In this document: one piece after another, positions 26,001 to 34,324 of the stretch
How the letters are laid out: each line of letters opens with the position of its first letter
How positions within the stretch are numbered: the stretch's first letter is position 1
Origin: a virus
Virus record (IMG/VR): IMGVR_UViG_3300042261_001186
Span: 1 to 64,000 of that record
DNA length: 64,000 nt
Reading direction: 5' to 3' (one strand)
Position numbers and translations under genes: made by a program
Notes under the pieces: generated by a model
Told to the model about the DNA's origin: nothing
The model's database searches: none
What the model saw: the letters and a program-made list of their open reading frames with translations, nothing else

Positions 26001-29000
26001 TCTTGTATCATATTGTTGCAACAAATGATATTTTAGATTATATTCATGTGATAATTGGTCAAAATGAATATTCAACTTTACAGTTGGCTACTGATGGTGC
26101 AGTTACTGAAATAGGTAATTTAAAATTGGAAGGTCTCATTGTTCAAGAATATGCTCCAATAGCAACTATTATTTATCAAACTTCAAGTGGTTTCACTAAT
26201 TCAGTGAAAGGTAGGATTGTACTTGATGTAAATGGTAATAGTTGGATAGATTGGAGAGGTTACAGCCTTGGTTCAGTTGGTGGTGGCGGTGGCGGTGGTG
26301 GAATTGGTATAGATGGTACATCAGGAACAAGTGGAACATCAGGAACAAGTGGAATATCAGGTAGTTCTGGAACATCAGGTAGTTCTGGAACATCAGGAAC
26401 ATCAGGAACATCAGGAACATCAGGAACATCAGGTATTGATGGTACATCAGGAACAAGTGGAATAGATGGAACATCTGGGACAAGTGGAACATCAGGTAGT
26501 TCAGGAAAATCAGGTAGTTCAGGAACATCAGGAACATCAGGTAGTTCAGGTACATCAGGAACATCAGGAACATCAGGTATAGGATTAAATGAAAGAGGTG
26601 TATGGACTGGTTCTACACAGTATTTCAAAAATGACATAGTTTATTATAGTGATAGTGGTATGTCAGGTAGTTTTATTGCTATAACAAATGTTATTGGATT
26701 TTCACCTGCTGAATCAGGATCATGGTCTATTTTAGCTTTAAATGGAACATCAGGAATTAGTGGAACATCAGGAGTATCAGGTAGTTCAGGTACAAGTGGA
26801 ACAAGTGGAACATCAGGTAGTTCAGGTACAAGTGGAACATCAGGTAGTTCAGGTACAAGTGGAACAAGTGGTACATCAGGTAGTTCAGGTACAAGTGGTA
26901 CATCAGGTAGTTCAGGTACAAGTGGTACATCAGGTAGTTCAGGTACAAGTGGTACATCAGGTAGTTCAGGTAGTTCAGGTACAAGTGGAACATCGGGTAC
27001 ATCAGGAAGTTCAGGTACATCTGGAACATCAGGTACAAGTGGAACATCAGGAAGTTCAGGTACATCTGGTAAAGCTGGTAGTTCAGGAACATCTGGTACA
27101 AGTGGTACATCAGGTAGTTCAGGTATATCAGGTAGTTCAGGTACATCAGGTAGTTCAGGTACAAGTGGTACATCAGGTAGTTCAGGTATATCAGGTAGTT
27201 CAGGTACATCAGGTAGTTCAGGTACAAGTGGTACATCAGGTAGTTCAGGTACAAGTGGTACATCAGGTACATCAGGTAGTTCAGGTACAAGTGGTACATC
27301 AGGTACATCAGGAAGTTCAGGTACAAGTGGTACATCAGGAAGTTCAGGTACAAGTGGTACATCAGGAAGTTCAGGTACAAGTGGTACATCAGGAAGTTCA
27401 GGTACAAGTGGTACATCAGGAAGTTCAGGTACAAGTGGTACATCAGGAAGTTCAGGTACAAGTGGTACATCAGGTAGTTCAGGAACATCAGGTAGTTCAG
27501 GTATATCAGGTACATCAGGTACATCAGGAAGTTCAGGTACAAGTGGTACATCAGGAAGTTCAGGTACAAGTGGTACATCAGGTAGTTCAGGTACAAGTGG
27601 TACATCAGGTACATCAGGAAGTTCAGGTACATCAGGTACAAGTGGTACATCAGGAACATCAGGTAGTTCAGGAACATCAGGAACATCAGGTAGTTCAGGA
27701 ACATCAGGAACATCAGGTAGTTCAGGTACATCAGGTAGTTCAGGAACATCAGGAACATCAGGTAGTTCAGGTACAAGTGGTACAAGTGGTAGTTCAGGTA
27801 CAAGTGGTACAAGTGGTAGTTCAGGTACAAGTGGTACAAGTGGTACATCAGGTAGTTCAGGTACAAGTGGTACAAGTGGTACATCAGGTAGTTCAGGAAT
27901 GTCATATATTACTACTAGAATTCCAGTTGTTGATTCAGATTATACTGTTTCAGGTATAACTAATCAAACTATTTCATATACATCTTTATCAACAAAAAGA
28001 ACAATTACATTACCTCCTGCAACAACTTTTGGTCAAATTATTCAGATTAATGATGAAAATGGTAATGTGACGCCAACAAATAGATTGAAAATAATTTGTA
28101 ATAATAGTGGGGAAACAATTGCTGGCGATACTTATAATCTTCAAATATCCAAATATAATAATGTACAATATAAAAGTGATGGTTTAGGTCATTGGTCAAT
28201 ATTCAATAGAAATCAAAGATTATCAACAGGTGTTATATTAAAACCAACTTATACTGAATCAAATTCTGGTAATACTGTTTCTATTGGATCGGATGGTTTA
28301 TATAATTTGGGAAAAAATACTGATGGTAGTGGTCTTATTAGATCATGGGAAATTACAGGAACTACATTATCTTTAACAAATAGAATGACAAATTATGTAG
28401 TAGCAAATTATAATTCTGGTTCACCATATATTCATGTTATTACTGATGTTACATTAATTAATGAAACTACAATAATTCCATTATTTACAATATATCTTGA
28501 AGACAATAATACTCATGTAATAGATTGGGATAGTTTAGGTTTAGCATTGGTTAATAAAATTCATCAATCTATTGTTAAGACACAGAGATATAGATTACAA
28601 AGTGGTTTAGTTTTAGGTGAACTCCCAACAAGATATGTTACTTTGACAGAAGGTATAGTTTGGATAGGAGCAAATAGTTTTACTTTATCAGCATTTAATT
28701 CTAGTGGTAATACTATGTATTTTTTACATCATACAACTGGTGGTACTTGGTCTTCACCAGAACTTGTAACACAATATAATAATACTCAATATGATAATTT
28801 AACTGGTTTACATAAGGTTTCTGGTGGTCATTATGTTGTCAATTATATTTATCGTGGTGTTGAGATAGAAGAGGAATGTTATATGGTTTTGGGTGGTGCA
28901 AATTATACATTACTTGAAGCTCAAGGAAGTTTACCACCAACTGATTTACCACCTATTATATCATCACATTCGATATTAACTGGTCGTATTATTGTTTCAC

Positions 29001-31249
29001 AAGGTGAAGATGTGTCTTATCAAATAGATAGTATATTTTCTGCTGCATTTGCATTATCTACATCTGTTAATCATAATGATTTAACTGGTTTATTTGGTTC
29101 ATCACCATATTATCATATGAGTTTAGATATGTGGTCAGCTTTATCAGGTGTTACAACAGGTACGACTTTTGGTAGTTCAGGTACATCTGGTGTAGGTAGT
29201 CCTGGAACAAGTGGAACATCAGGAACATCTGGAAGTTCAGGAACATCTGGTGTAGGAAGTCCTGGTTCATCTGGTACAAGTGGTACATCAGGTAAAGATG
29301 GACAATCTGATAAATATGCTACAACATCTAATACATCTATAACATTACCATTGACTCCAGGTTCAAATGTTTATTTAACTGGTGGTACTAGTTTATCATA
29401 TACATTAGCACAAACTGTTATTGTTTCATATTCATCTGGTCAAACATTTACTGCATCAATAGTAGATTATGATCCTTTAACTGGTGCATTCATATTAAAT
29501 GTTATTGATTCTAATGGATCTGGTTCATTGAATCCTTGGGAAATAAATTTAAATGGTGCACCTGGGCCAGCAGGAACATCAGGAACAAGTGGAACATCTG
29601 GGAAAGCAGGAAGTTCAGGTACAAGTGGTACATCAGGAACATCAGGAACATCAGGTAGTTCTGGAACTTCAGGTACATCAGGTAGTTCAGGAACATCAGG
29701 TAGTTCTGGAACAAGTGGTACATCAGGTAGTTCAGGAACAAGTGGAACATCTGGGAAAGCAGGAAGTTCAGGTACAAGTGGTACATCAGGAACATCAGGA
29801 ACATCAGGTAGTTCTGGTACATCAGGAATATCAGGTAGTTCTGGTACATCAGGAACATCAGGTAGTTCTGGAACAAGTGGTAGTTCTGGTACATCAGGAA
29901 CATCAGGTAGTTCTGGAACAAGTGGTAGTTCTGGTACATCAGGAACATCAGGTAGTTCTGGAACAAGTGGTAGTTCTGGTACATCAGGAACATCAGGTAG
30001 TTCAGGAACATCAGGAACATCAGGTAGTTCTGGAACATCAGGAACATCAGGAACATCAGGAACATCAGGAACATCAGGAACATCAGGTAGTTCTGGAACA
30101 TCAGGAACATCAGGAACATCAGGAACATCAGGAACATCAGGTAATTCAGGTAGTTCTGGAACATCAGGTAGTTCTGGTACAAGCGGTACAAGTGGTACAT
30201 CAGGAACATCAGGAACATCAGGTATAGCAGGTAGTTCTGGTACAAGCGGTACAAGTGGTACATCAGGTAGTTCTGGTACATCAGGTATAGCAGGTAGTTC
30301 TGGTACATCAGGTAGTTCAGGTACAAGTGGAACAAGTGGAACATCTGGAACATCAGGAACATCAGGTAGTTCAGGAACATCAGGTATAGCAGGAACATCA
30401 GGTAGTTCTGGTACATCAGGTATAGCAGGAACATCAGGTAGTTCTGGTACATCAGGTATAGCAGGAACATCAGGTAGTTCAGGTACAAGTGGTACATCAG
30501 GTAGTTCAGGTACAAGTGGCACATCAGGTAGTTCAGGTACATCAGGTAGTTCAGGTACAAGTGGTACATCAGGTACAAGTGGAACATCAGGAACAAGTGG
30601 AACATCAGGAACAAGTGGTAAAGATGGTAGTTCAGGAACATCAGGAACATCAGGTAGTTCAGGTACAAGTGGTACATCAGGTAGTTCAGGAACATCTGGA
30701 ACATCAGGTATAGCAGGTAGTTCTGGTACATCAGGTAGTTCAGGTACATCAGGTATAGCAGGTAGTTCTGGTACATCAGGTATAGCAGGTAGTTCAGGAA
30801 CAAGTGGAACATCTGGAACATCAGGGACTAGTGGTACATCAGGAACAAGTGGTAAAGCAGGTAGTTCAGGCACATCAGGTGTAGCAGGTAGTTCAGGTAC
30901 AAGTGGAGTATCTTTTAACAATAAGTCTATAACTGTTGAAAATCCAACTGCGTCTGAAAACATAATAATGTTTTATACTTTTGATGCAATAACTGTATCT
31001 AATATTCAAGCTGTTGTTAAGGGAACAACACCATCTATAACAATAGATTTGACACAAAATACAGATGTTTCTGCAGTTGGTACATCCATATTGACAGCAC
31101 CTGCAATTATAACAGGAACTACTACTGGTCAAAATTTAACTAGTTATGCAAATCCAAATATTCCAGCTAACAGATGGGTCATACTTGTATCAAGTGCAAC
31201 AAGTGGTACAATAACATCATTAACTGTAACAATTAAACATACACAATAA
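20096..31249 (+). CDS. Giant collagen-like tail fibre protein
   Basis: Protein of 3717 residues. Six tracts of Gly-X-Y triplets (almost all GTS or GSS, with interspersed GKD, GKA, GIA, GVA) cover roughly a third of the protein. Between them lie three carbohydrate-binding-like modules (W...YxxGDIVKY... pattern near 20868, 21030 and 26600), a module of about 400 residues repeated three times (DGDKGI..ADNGV.K, 21.4-25.0 kb), a globular domain at 25.2-26.3 kb and another at 27.9-29.2 kb. The C-terminus (30.9-31.25 kb) is a small beta domain. Collagen-like triplets without proline suggest a long trimeric shaft; the modules should bind host surface glycans. No TAG occurs in 11 kb of frame. Confidence 0.9.
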   Translation: MNPRDNISGKQIEDSTIQQNKLNLSNPGFFDSNSAATVSYVNALYLSGITSGITSGTSGVSGSSGTSGKDGNFFGTSGSSGESGSSGTAGSSGTSGSGTSGSSGKSGRDGVDGIDGTSGLTGSSGTSGKDGNFFGTSGSSGESGSSGTAGSSGTSGSGTSGSSGKSGRDGERGYDGADGTAGTSGETDGTSGTSGVGIGGTAGTSGETDGTSGTSGTSGTSGETDGTSGSSGISGTSGSSGKTGSSGTSGSSGTSIRKEVWSSTTNYFLGDIVKYSSEFGGDLYEYIAVNSNINVPPDTSFTYWNLIGIRHENWITEIYYVLGDIVKYNNLMYVAINNGLGVPPIGDPQSALYWLSMGSGSSGTSGTSGETDGTSGSSGRSGTSGSSGRSGTSGSSGITGTSGTSGEGSPGIDGTSGTSGTDGLLPEIGNQYDIIFRETGTTYGYNTTSGFTFNSATDYLKIGNISEATTRIHIYGENVGSYLNVADVSPDSAIFIDGNSTSDKSIIYGDAGVKKWATQTYREENGDFYYIYNIQTNNISQVYSRSGRSGINKQSNVMDYHPQYMDKVNGLLNDMEIRGWYDRLYQALYEVQISVQGSPDQFHWRKSRDNGVTWNSWSPNILCVTGSTNAVDLEHYITVYFKHLTGHTTFDRWQFTAFPQLPQGSFTVAPNGYTEILITDDYTQPIPVYSDVTNELSTTFTGFEECLADTTSAIFVGWELPYNSIYFNNGQNGSGVTLKFEYYSPSGWTEIQTGENLGTIQDFTDNLSKDGKVEWDRQELNWVEYQLPGKGSSYLLYWVRITTTTNPYTTPVLDSLSLGGTVRLGVYSAHMDANPSFYVDGTGRVIMGDYNNVLTNSPYTNIGYLGINTTEPQDIVHIFGLDNASDNTDTMHNHIMIDGVPDGDKGILFADNGVKKFEDYLYRNEGGEFKYTYSYANDKDIMVISEGGRFGINWSSPNMNPHAEYLNTIDPENGVDSLIVGGLYDKRIVRYYEIKITNIVSTPNEYQWRSSTDYGTTWTSWSSTETCSYGSFLLDNGIDVSFKNIAGHSLNDSWRFWAFPQLPGASLLVSPDLFKSVAVCYDISAVTPIYYDKTYNSASIFANGFMMLSGTTSLMYVANSRKFNSIYVGISNPGSGVTLKVEYLSSSGWTEMTFVNSNYIDQTNNLTQSGLISWDTSEMSDWISGVATGMTDSYNWLRLTSTTSIIISPYCYLVALHGLRRFGVRSGAFDPLPSFYIDALGRTIMGDYNRLNPIPLNGYLGINMTNPQNLIHSFGIDNIPDSEDDMHNNIMIDGISDGDKGIVWADNGVRKWSDYIYRNEYGEFKYTYNYESQRDQLVTSEGGRFGYNKQSNIPQYHAGYLNQFNDGLDDLIINGLYDKTYQTKYEIYISTTGITDTFKWRKNEDQTLFTDWITGITCYTGGTLIDSGIILTFENSNGHSLNDNWYFIGYPQLPQSTMSVGPPMFNEILGTIDYNTTNYNDLTYTMSTSDLNPNIVWPTGITNALYIGDVHRFNGMMLNITTPASGVTLVAEYYDINSGWTILSSDNNFIDKTYNLTQTGNIHWEKSTMNWVTTFPSGITESEYDLYWIRLRSTTSVLQTPNIITVLPHNKNRFSVYSAHLDENPNFYIDSSGRLFDLQQGIIGSTGYSVSSKFEVYSDIGKLLDVKTDGSIYLNQYNTTGFLKTSGTTGEVYVDTTNYAGSSGTSGFLPLIGNNGDLIIRDTGETYGYNSVAVNPTVLLSLGQETGEPNGFRWTNEDSIISFDITGHTFSIIPTGSTFEVWIHGVKYNLTGDTISIPTGVTQKYFIYYDNNCELTYGNSFDKTYVFDKLFVAVAYWDAEYQNLIYLGDERHGMIMDAATHYLWHLALGTAYISGLDVTNITIGDGSLNKHAAYSVLSGVIMDEDITHTIGNHLSGFTTKIFYLTGSTIHWEIGNNDLPVLTGGTGLMVYNKQSGTTWTLKNPADGSYVLYHIVATNDILDYIHVIIGQNEYSTLQLATDGAVTEIGNLKLEGLIVQEYAPIATIIYQTSSGFTNSVKGRIVLDVNGNSWIDWRGYSLGSVGGGGGGGGIGIDGTSGTSGTSGTSGISGSSGTSGSSGTSGTSGTSGTSGTSGIDGTSGTSGIDGTSGTSGTSGSSGKSGSSGTSGTSGSSGTSGTSGTSGIGLNERGVWTGSTQYFKNDIVYYSDSGMSGSFIAITNVIGFSPAESGSWSILALNGTSGISGTSGVSGSSGTSGTSGTSGSSGTSGTSGSSGTSGTSGTSGSSGTSGTSGSSGTSGTSGSSGTSGTSGSSGSSGTSGTSGTSGSSGTSGTSGTSGTSGSSGTSGKAGSSGTSGTSGTSGSSGISGSSGTSGSSGTSGTSGSSGISGSSGTSGSSGTSGTSGSSGTSGTSGTSGSSGTSGTSGTSGSSGTSGTSGSSGTSGTSGSSGTSGTSGSSGTSGTSGSSGTSGTSGSSGTSGTSGSSGTSGSSGISGTSGTSGSSGTSGTSGSSGTSGTSGSSGTSGTSGTSGSSGTSGTSGTSGTSGSSGTSGTSGSSGTSGTSGSSGTSGSSGTSGTSGSSGTSGTSGSSGTSGTSGSSGTSGTSGTSGSSGTSGTSGTSGSSGMSYITTRIPVVDSDYTVSGITNQTISYTSLSTKRTITLPPATTFGQIIQINDENGNVTPTNRLKIICNNSGETIAGDTYNLQISKYNNVQYKSDGLGHWSIFNRNQRLSTGVILKPTYTESNSGNTVSIGSDGLYNLGKNTDGSGLIRSWEITGTTLSLTNRMTNYVVANYNSGSPYIHVITDVTLINETTIIPLFTIYLEDNNTHVIDWDSLGLALVNKIHQSIVKTQRYRLQSGLVLGELPTRYVTLTEGIVWIGANSFTLSAFNSSGNTMYFLHHTTGGTWSSPELVTQYNNTQYDNLTGLHKVSGGHYVVNYIYRGVEIEEECYMVLGGANYTLLEAQGSLPPTDLPPIISSHSILTGRIIVSQGEDVSYQIDSIFSAAFALSTSVNHNDLTGLFGSSPYYHMSLDMWSALSGVTTGTTFGSSGTSGVGSPGTSGTSGTSGSSGTSGVGSPGSSGTSGTSGKDGQSDKYATTSNTSITLPLTPGSNVYLTGGTSLSYTLAQTVIVSYSSGQTFTASIVDYDPLTGAFILNVIDSNGSGSLNPWEINLNGAPGPAGTSGTSGTSGKAGSSGTSGTSGTSGTSGSSGTSGTSGSSGTSGSSGTSGTSGSSGTSGTSGKAGSSGTSGTSGTSGTSGSSGTSGISGSSGTSGTSGSSGTSGSSGTSGTSGSSGTSGSSGTSGTSGSSGTSGSSGTSGTSGSSGTSGTSGSSGTSGTSGTSGTSGTSGTSGSSGTSGTSGTSGTSGTSGNSGSSGTSGSSGTSGTSGTSGTSGTSGIAGSSGTSGTSGTSGSSGTSGIAGSSGTSGSSGTSGTSGTSGTSGTSGSSGTSGIAGTSGSSGTSGIAGTSGSSGTSGIAGTSGSSGTSGTSGSSGTSGTSGSSGTSGSSGTSGTSGTSGTSGTSGTSGTSGKDGSSGTSGTSGSSGTSGTSGSSGTSGTSGIAGSSGTSGSSGTSGIAGSSGTSGIAGSSGTSGTSGTSGTSGTSGTSGKAGSSGTSGVAGSSGTSGVSFNNKSITVENPTASENIIMFYTFDAITVSNIQAVVKGTTPSITIDLTQNTDVSAVGTSILTAPAIITGTTTGQNLTSYANPNIPANRWVILVSSATSGTITSLTVTIKHTQ
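20245..20862 (+). repeat. Collagen-like Gly-X-Y tract A
   Basis: Nine-base units of the type GGTACATCA/GGTAGTTCA encode GTS/GSS triplets, with charged triplets (GKD, GRD, GES, GET) interspersed. An internal block of about 100 residues is repeated almost identically (20283-20440 and 20472-20610). Confidence 0.85.
21166..21363 (+). repeat. Collagen-like Gly-X-Y tract B
   Basis: Short GTS/GSS/GRS tract between the second carbohydrate-binding-like module and the triplicated region. Confidence 0.8.
21361..25020 (+). repeat. Three tandem copies of a ~400-residue fibre module
   Basis: Marker segments recur about 1190 bases apart. The first begins near 21568 (IFIDGNSTSDKSIIYGDAGV), the second near 22770 (MIDGVPDGDKGILFADNGV) and the third near 23965 (MIDGISDGDKGIVWADNGV). 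Each is followed by a Y(R)NE.GEF.Y.Y block, an FPQLP motif and a FY[VI]D..GR segment. Confidence 0.75.
26303..26583 (+). repeat. Collagen-like Gly-X-Y tract C
   Basis: GTS/GSS tract preceded by a run of glycines (GGGGGGG at about 26280) and interrupted by GID triplets. Confidence 0.8.
26740..27900 (+). repeat. Collagen-like Gly-X-Y tract D (longest pure tract)
   Basis: About 385 residues of almost uninterrupted GTS/GSS triplets with rare GKA and GIS. At the DNA level it is a near-perfect array of 9- and 18-base units using three serine/threonine codon variants, so recombination and length variation are expected. Confidence 0.9.
29167..29310 (+). repeat. Collagen-like Gly-X-Y tract E
   Basis: Short GTS/GSS tract containing GVGSPG interruptions and ending in GKDG. 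Confidence 0.75.
29551..30912 (+). repeat. Collagen-like Gly-X-Y tract F
   Basis: About 450 residues of GTS/GSS triplets with regularly placed GKA, GIA and GVA triplets, starting from GAPGPAG, the only proline-containing classic collagen-like triplets here. Confidence 0.9.
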
Positions 31250-31268
31250 TATGTTATGAACCTTTGAA

Positions 31269-31280
31269 TTAAAATATATA
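31269..31280 (+). promoter_or_regulatory. Candidate late promoter box (variant TTAAAATATATA)
   Basis: The box is 20 bases before the ATG at 31300. It has one extra A relative to the consensus. Confidence 0.35.
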
Positions 31281-31299
31281 AACAAAAATAAAATAATAA

Positions 31300-33282
31300 A
31301 TGGCTACAAGAGTTAAAACAATAGAATTTGCAACAACAACAATAAATACAACTTTAGCTGCAGCTACAAATAGAGATTTAACTGGTTCAACATCTATTTA
31401 TATACCAGAAACAGGAGGAACTTTTGCATTTGTTTCAGTTATTCTTCAAGTAGAATGTACTGGAGATAATGCAGCATCAGCATCTTTAACTGCACCAACA
31501 TTGGGTATAACACTTGGTGCTGTTGCTATTAGTACAGCAGCTGGTACTAATCCTGTTGCAAATTCTGGTGAACAAGAAGAATGGACATTTACTAGAAATG
31601 TAACTAGTTATTTTACAACAAACTGGACAGGTACAAATATGGCTTGGTATACAAGAGTTAATTTTTCAGGTATTGCAACATGTAATCATTCTTCAAAAAT
31701 TATTATAACTTATCAATATGATGATGCTAATGCTGTAGATAGACAAATAAAAACTATTAGAATACCAATAGAATCTACAAGAACTTTATTAACAACAACA
31801 TATCAAACAATTGGTGGAGCAACAGCAATACCAGCATTGACAAATTTTGGTGCTTCACCATACTTACCTGAAACAGGTATAACAATCAGACAAATATTTT
31901 TAGAATTATGGGGACAATCTGGTATTGCCTCAACTGGACAATTTACTATCACAATAAGAATTAATGGTACTACTACAATAGCTTTAAGTAGAGCAGCAGT
32001 TACTTTGAATTCAGCCCCTTGGTATAGAATGACTGCAGATATTTCAGCATTAGATTTATCAGCTGCTAGATCATTAGAAGCAATAGTTTCAACAACAACA
32101 TCTAGAGTTTGTACATTTGGAGGTCAAATTGTAGTTACTTATGAATTTAATACTACAACAAGTACAACAATTTATAATAGTTTAATGTTAGGTGCAGTAG
32201 ATACTGCAGGTTGGATTGGTGGAACTACTGCTACAGATCAAGGTGTATGGGAAAGAAATATTTATATAGAAGAACCAGATACCATAACTTTCAAGGAAAG
32301 TGGATTGTGTCTATACCAAAATGATTCTGGTGGTTATACATTTAATGTTAGAGTTTCTGGAGATACAACTGAACAAACAACTGTTCAGGCTTATGTTAAT
32401 ACTGCTGGAACACTTCAATGTGGAAATTATTCAATGATACATAGGATAGATGCTGGAGGACAAAAAGGACAAAATGGTATATCTCTAGTTAGAGGTAAAA
32501 ATTTATATAGAGTTTGTTTTTATTCTGGTACAGCACAAGCTGGTTGGAATTTATCAGGATATTTAATATTAAATTATACATCAGGTAAACATCCAGATGG
32601 GGTAGGAGTACATGCACATAGTGTTTATCAACATGTTACAGATAATATTACAGCAGGTGGTTCAAGAGTAAATACATCTGCTACAGTAGCAGCAACAATA
32701 CCAGAAACATATTATTATTTATTAGGATATTTATTTTGGGTAAATTATAGTAGTATTGGAAATGGTACTACTGGTGGATTAGATATTGATTTTACTGTTG
32801 ATGCTGAAGTAATATCAACTGATCTAACACAAGGTGGTGATGGTTGGGTAACTTTATATAATGGGACAGCTAGAAATGATTCTGATAATATGAATGGTTA
32901 CATATATGCAGCAGCTCGTAATAATTTCACTAGATGGAATGGTGATACTGATTCTGAAAGATTAGATATAAAAACATCTAGAAAATATAGATTATCAACA
33001 GGTCCACTATGGACTGGTTCTATGGGATATTGGTACACATATAATGCTATATCATATGTAGTATCTGGAACATGTACTGGATATAGTGGAGATGGTAGTG
33101 GAATACCAGTTGATATTTATAGAGTTATATCCAGTTCTCAAGATGAAATGATATTAAATTTAACTACATCTGCAGGTGGGACATTTTCTGGATTTTGGAT
33201 AGATAATACAGATACATTATATGCAACAGCAAGACAAGATGATTCACATGTTGGTAGAAGTACAAATGGTATAGCAGGTTAA
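31300..33282 (+). CDS. Beta-rich virion protein (fibre-associated)
   Basis: Protein of 660 residues. Thr/Ser/Ile-rich beta repeats run throughout; the segment ITYQYDDANAVDRQIKTIRIPIE and the later VTYEFN mark two similar jelly-roll-like domains. There is no leader, signal peptide or membrane segment. It follows the giant fibre with only a 50-base gap, so it is probably a co-assembled fibre tip, adhesin or decoration protein. Not matched to a known family. Confidence 0.7.
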   Translation: MATRVKTIEFATTTINTTLAAATNRDLTGSTSIYIPETGGTFAFVSVILQVECTGDNAASASLTAPTLGITLGAVAISTAAGTNPVANSGEQEEWTFTRNVTSYFTTNWTGTNMAWYTRVNFSGIATCNHSSKIIITYQYDDANAVDRQIKTIRIPIESTRTLLTTTYQTIGGATAIPALTNFGASPYLPETGITIRQIFLELWGQSGIASTGQFTITIRINGTTTIALSRAAVTLNSAPWYRMTADISALDLSAARSLEAIVSTTTSRVCTFGGQIVVTYEFNTTTSTTIYNSLMLGAVDTAGWIGGTTATDQGVWERNIYIEEPDTITFKESGLCLYQNDSGGYTFNVRVSGDTTEQTTVQAYVNTAGTLQCGNYSMIHRIDAGGQKGQNGISLVRGKNLYRVCFYSGTAQAGWNLSGYLILNYTSGKHPDGVGVHAHSVYQHVTDNITAGGSRVNTSATVAATIPETYYYLLGYLFWVNYSSIGNGTTGGLDIDFTVDAEVISTDLTQGGDGWVTLYNGTARNDSDNMNGYIYAAARNNFTRWNGDTDSERLDIKTSRKYRLSTGPLWTGSMGYWYTYNAISYVVSGTCTGYSGDGSGIPVDIYRVISSSQDEMILNLTTSAGGTFSGFWIDNTDTLYATARQDDSHVGRSTNGIAG

Positions 33283-33301
33283 AAAAATAATTTAAAATGA
33301 T

Positions 33302-33400
33302 ATGTTTAATATAGTTTTAAGAAATCCTAAAATAACAAGTAATTTTGATATAAAATTATCAGATGGTACTGTTGTTAGGAGAATATTTATGATAACGTAA
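33302..33400 (+). CDS. Small ORF after the fibre-associated gene
   Basis: ATG to TAA gives 32 residues: MFNIVLRNPKITSNFDIKLS, then DGTVVRRIFMIT. It contains an apparent beta-hairpin and could be a small structural protein, or an orphaned strand of the preceding gene. It fills an otherwise non-coding 150-base gap. Weakly supported. Confidence 0.35.
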   Translation: MFNIVLRNPKITSNFDIKLSDGTVVRRIFMIT

Positions 33401-33417
33401 AAAATCATATTTTTTAA

Positions 33418-33427
33418 TTAATATATA
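33418..33427 (+). promoter_or_regulatory. Candidate late promoter box TTAATATATA
   Basis: The box lies only 5 bases before the ATG at 33433. If it is a -10 element the mRNA would be nearly leaderless. Confidence 0.35.
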
Positions 33428-33432
33428 AAGAT

Positions 33433-33957
33433 ATGAAAAAATTGAAAACTTTTGAAAGTTATGGAGACACTGGACATCAAGACCGTCCAAAGAATGACAA
33501 ATCATTAATTATGAAACATATAAATCATGAATATACTGATCATAATTCTGAACCAAGTCAATCTATAGATCCAATTAATGAAAAAATAAAGGTTATAGTA
33601 GGAAACATAGTAAAAACAAAAGTTTATTTCAAAATGCTTAGAGATACTACATCTCATGTATATAAAAATTTATTAGCTCAATATCCTAGAAATGTTGATG
33701 CTTTTACTGAAACAGTAACAAACAAAGATGTCATTCTTGGAGAATTGGTCGAAGGTGTTTATGATATAATAAATGAATCTGATACTATGAAAAGATTAGA
33801 AGATATGATTGATATTTTAGAACAAATAGAAACTTATACAGGTCAAGGAAATATAGACAGGATTTTAAAAGGTGAATTGAATATATATGAAGATGAAGAT
33901 GAAGGTGAAGAATCAGATATAGAAGATGAAGATGAAGGACTTCCAGGTGAAGGTTAA
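33433..33957 (+). CDS. Leader-bearing helical acidic protein (pair member 1)
   Basis: Protein of 174 residues. The start MKKLKTFESYGD is leader-like (possible cut after FE). A helical domain covers residues 50-145, and the tail is strongly acidic (EDEDEGEESDIEDEDEG). It is a paralogue of the next gene: both have a [VI]xxNIV-K-K/T core, then a M-x-DT helix and a final IDILE/DIKILEK helix. It starts the 33.4-37.5 kb operon. Unrecognised family. Confidence 0.65.
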   Translation: MKKLKTFESYGDTGHQDRPKNDKSLIMKHINHEYTDHNSEPSQSIDPINEKIKVIVGNIVKTKVYFKMLRDTTSHVYKNLLAQYPRNVDAFTETVTNKDVILGELVEGVYDIINESDTMKRLEDMIDILEQIETYTGQGNIDRILKGELNIYEDEDEGEESDIEDEDEGLPGEG

Positions 33958-33971
33958 AAAACAAAAAGAAT

Positions 33972-34322
33972 ATGAAAAAACTCAAGACTTACAATAGATT
34001 CGATTTGAAAGAAGCTGTCACAAGACCTTCAGATTTAAGTGCTTTAGATGTATTAATAGAAAACATTGTAAAGAAAAAGAATTTAATTTTAATGATGAAT
34101 GATACTTTTAATCATATTAGTGATGAAATAAAAAGTGTTATGCCAAGTGATATGAGTGAATTTATGCAAAGTTTGGGTAAAGAAGAAAGACAAATATGGA
34201 AAACTATAGAGTCTTTAAATGATTTAATGGTAGATGGATACCCTAGTATAAAAGATTCTTTTGAAGAAGTGATAGATGATATTAAGATATTAGAAAAACA
34301 TTTAACAAAAAAAGGTAGATAA
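33972..34322 (+). CDS. Leader-bearing helical protein (pair member 2)
   Basis: Protein of 116 residues with leader MKKLKTYNRFDLKEAV, predicted cut after DLKE. The helical body aligns with residues 50-145 of the previous protein without the acidic tail. It lies 14 bases after the first gene. The duplicated pair suggests a hetero-oligomer or recent expansion. Function is unknown. Confidence 0.65.
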   Translation: MKKLKTYNRFDLKEAVTRPSDLSALDVLIENIVKKKNLILMMNDTFNHISDEIKSVMPSDMSEFMQSLGKEERQIWKTIESLNDLMVDGYPSIKDSFEEVIDDIKILEKHLTKKGR

Positions 34323-34324
34323 AA

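Noticed and set aside
26740-27900. CRISPR-like array
   Set aside because: Repeats are contiguous 9-base coding units without unique spacers.
29467-30963. Long minus-strand frames (about 500 and 430 codons) rich in Pro-Asp-Val-Pro or Leu-Met-Phe across the collagen-like tracts
   Set aside because: They are antisense shadows of the 9-base GTS/GSS repeat: a periodic codon array leaves other frames open. No start context or domain supports them. The same holds for frames at 26757-27905 and 20463-20892.
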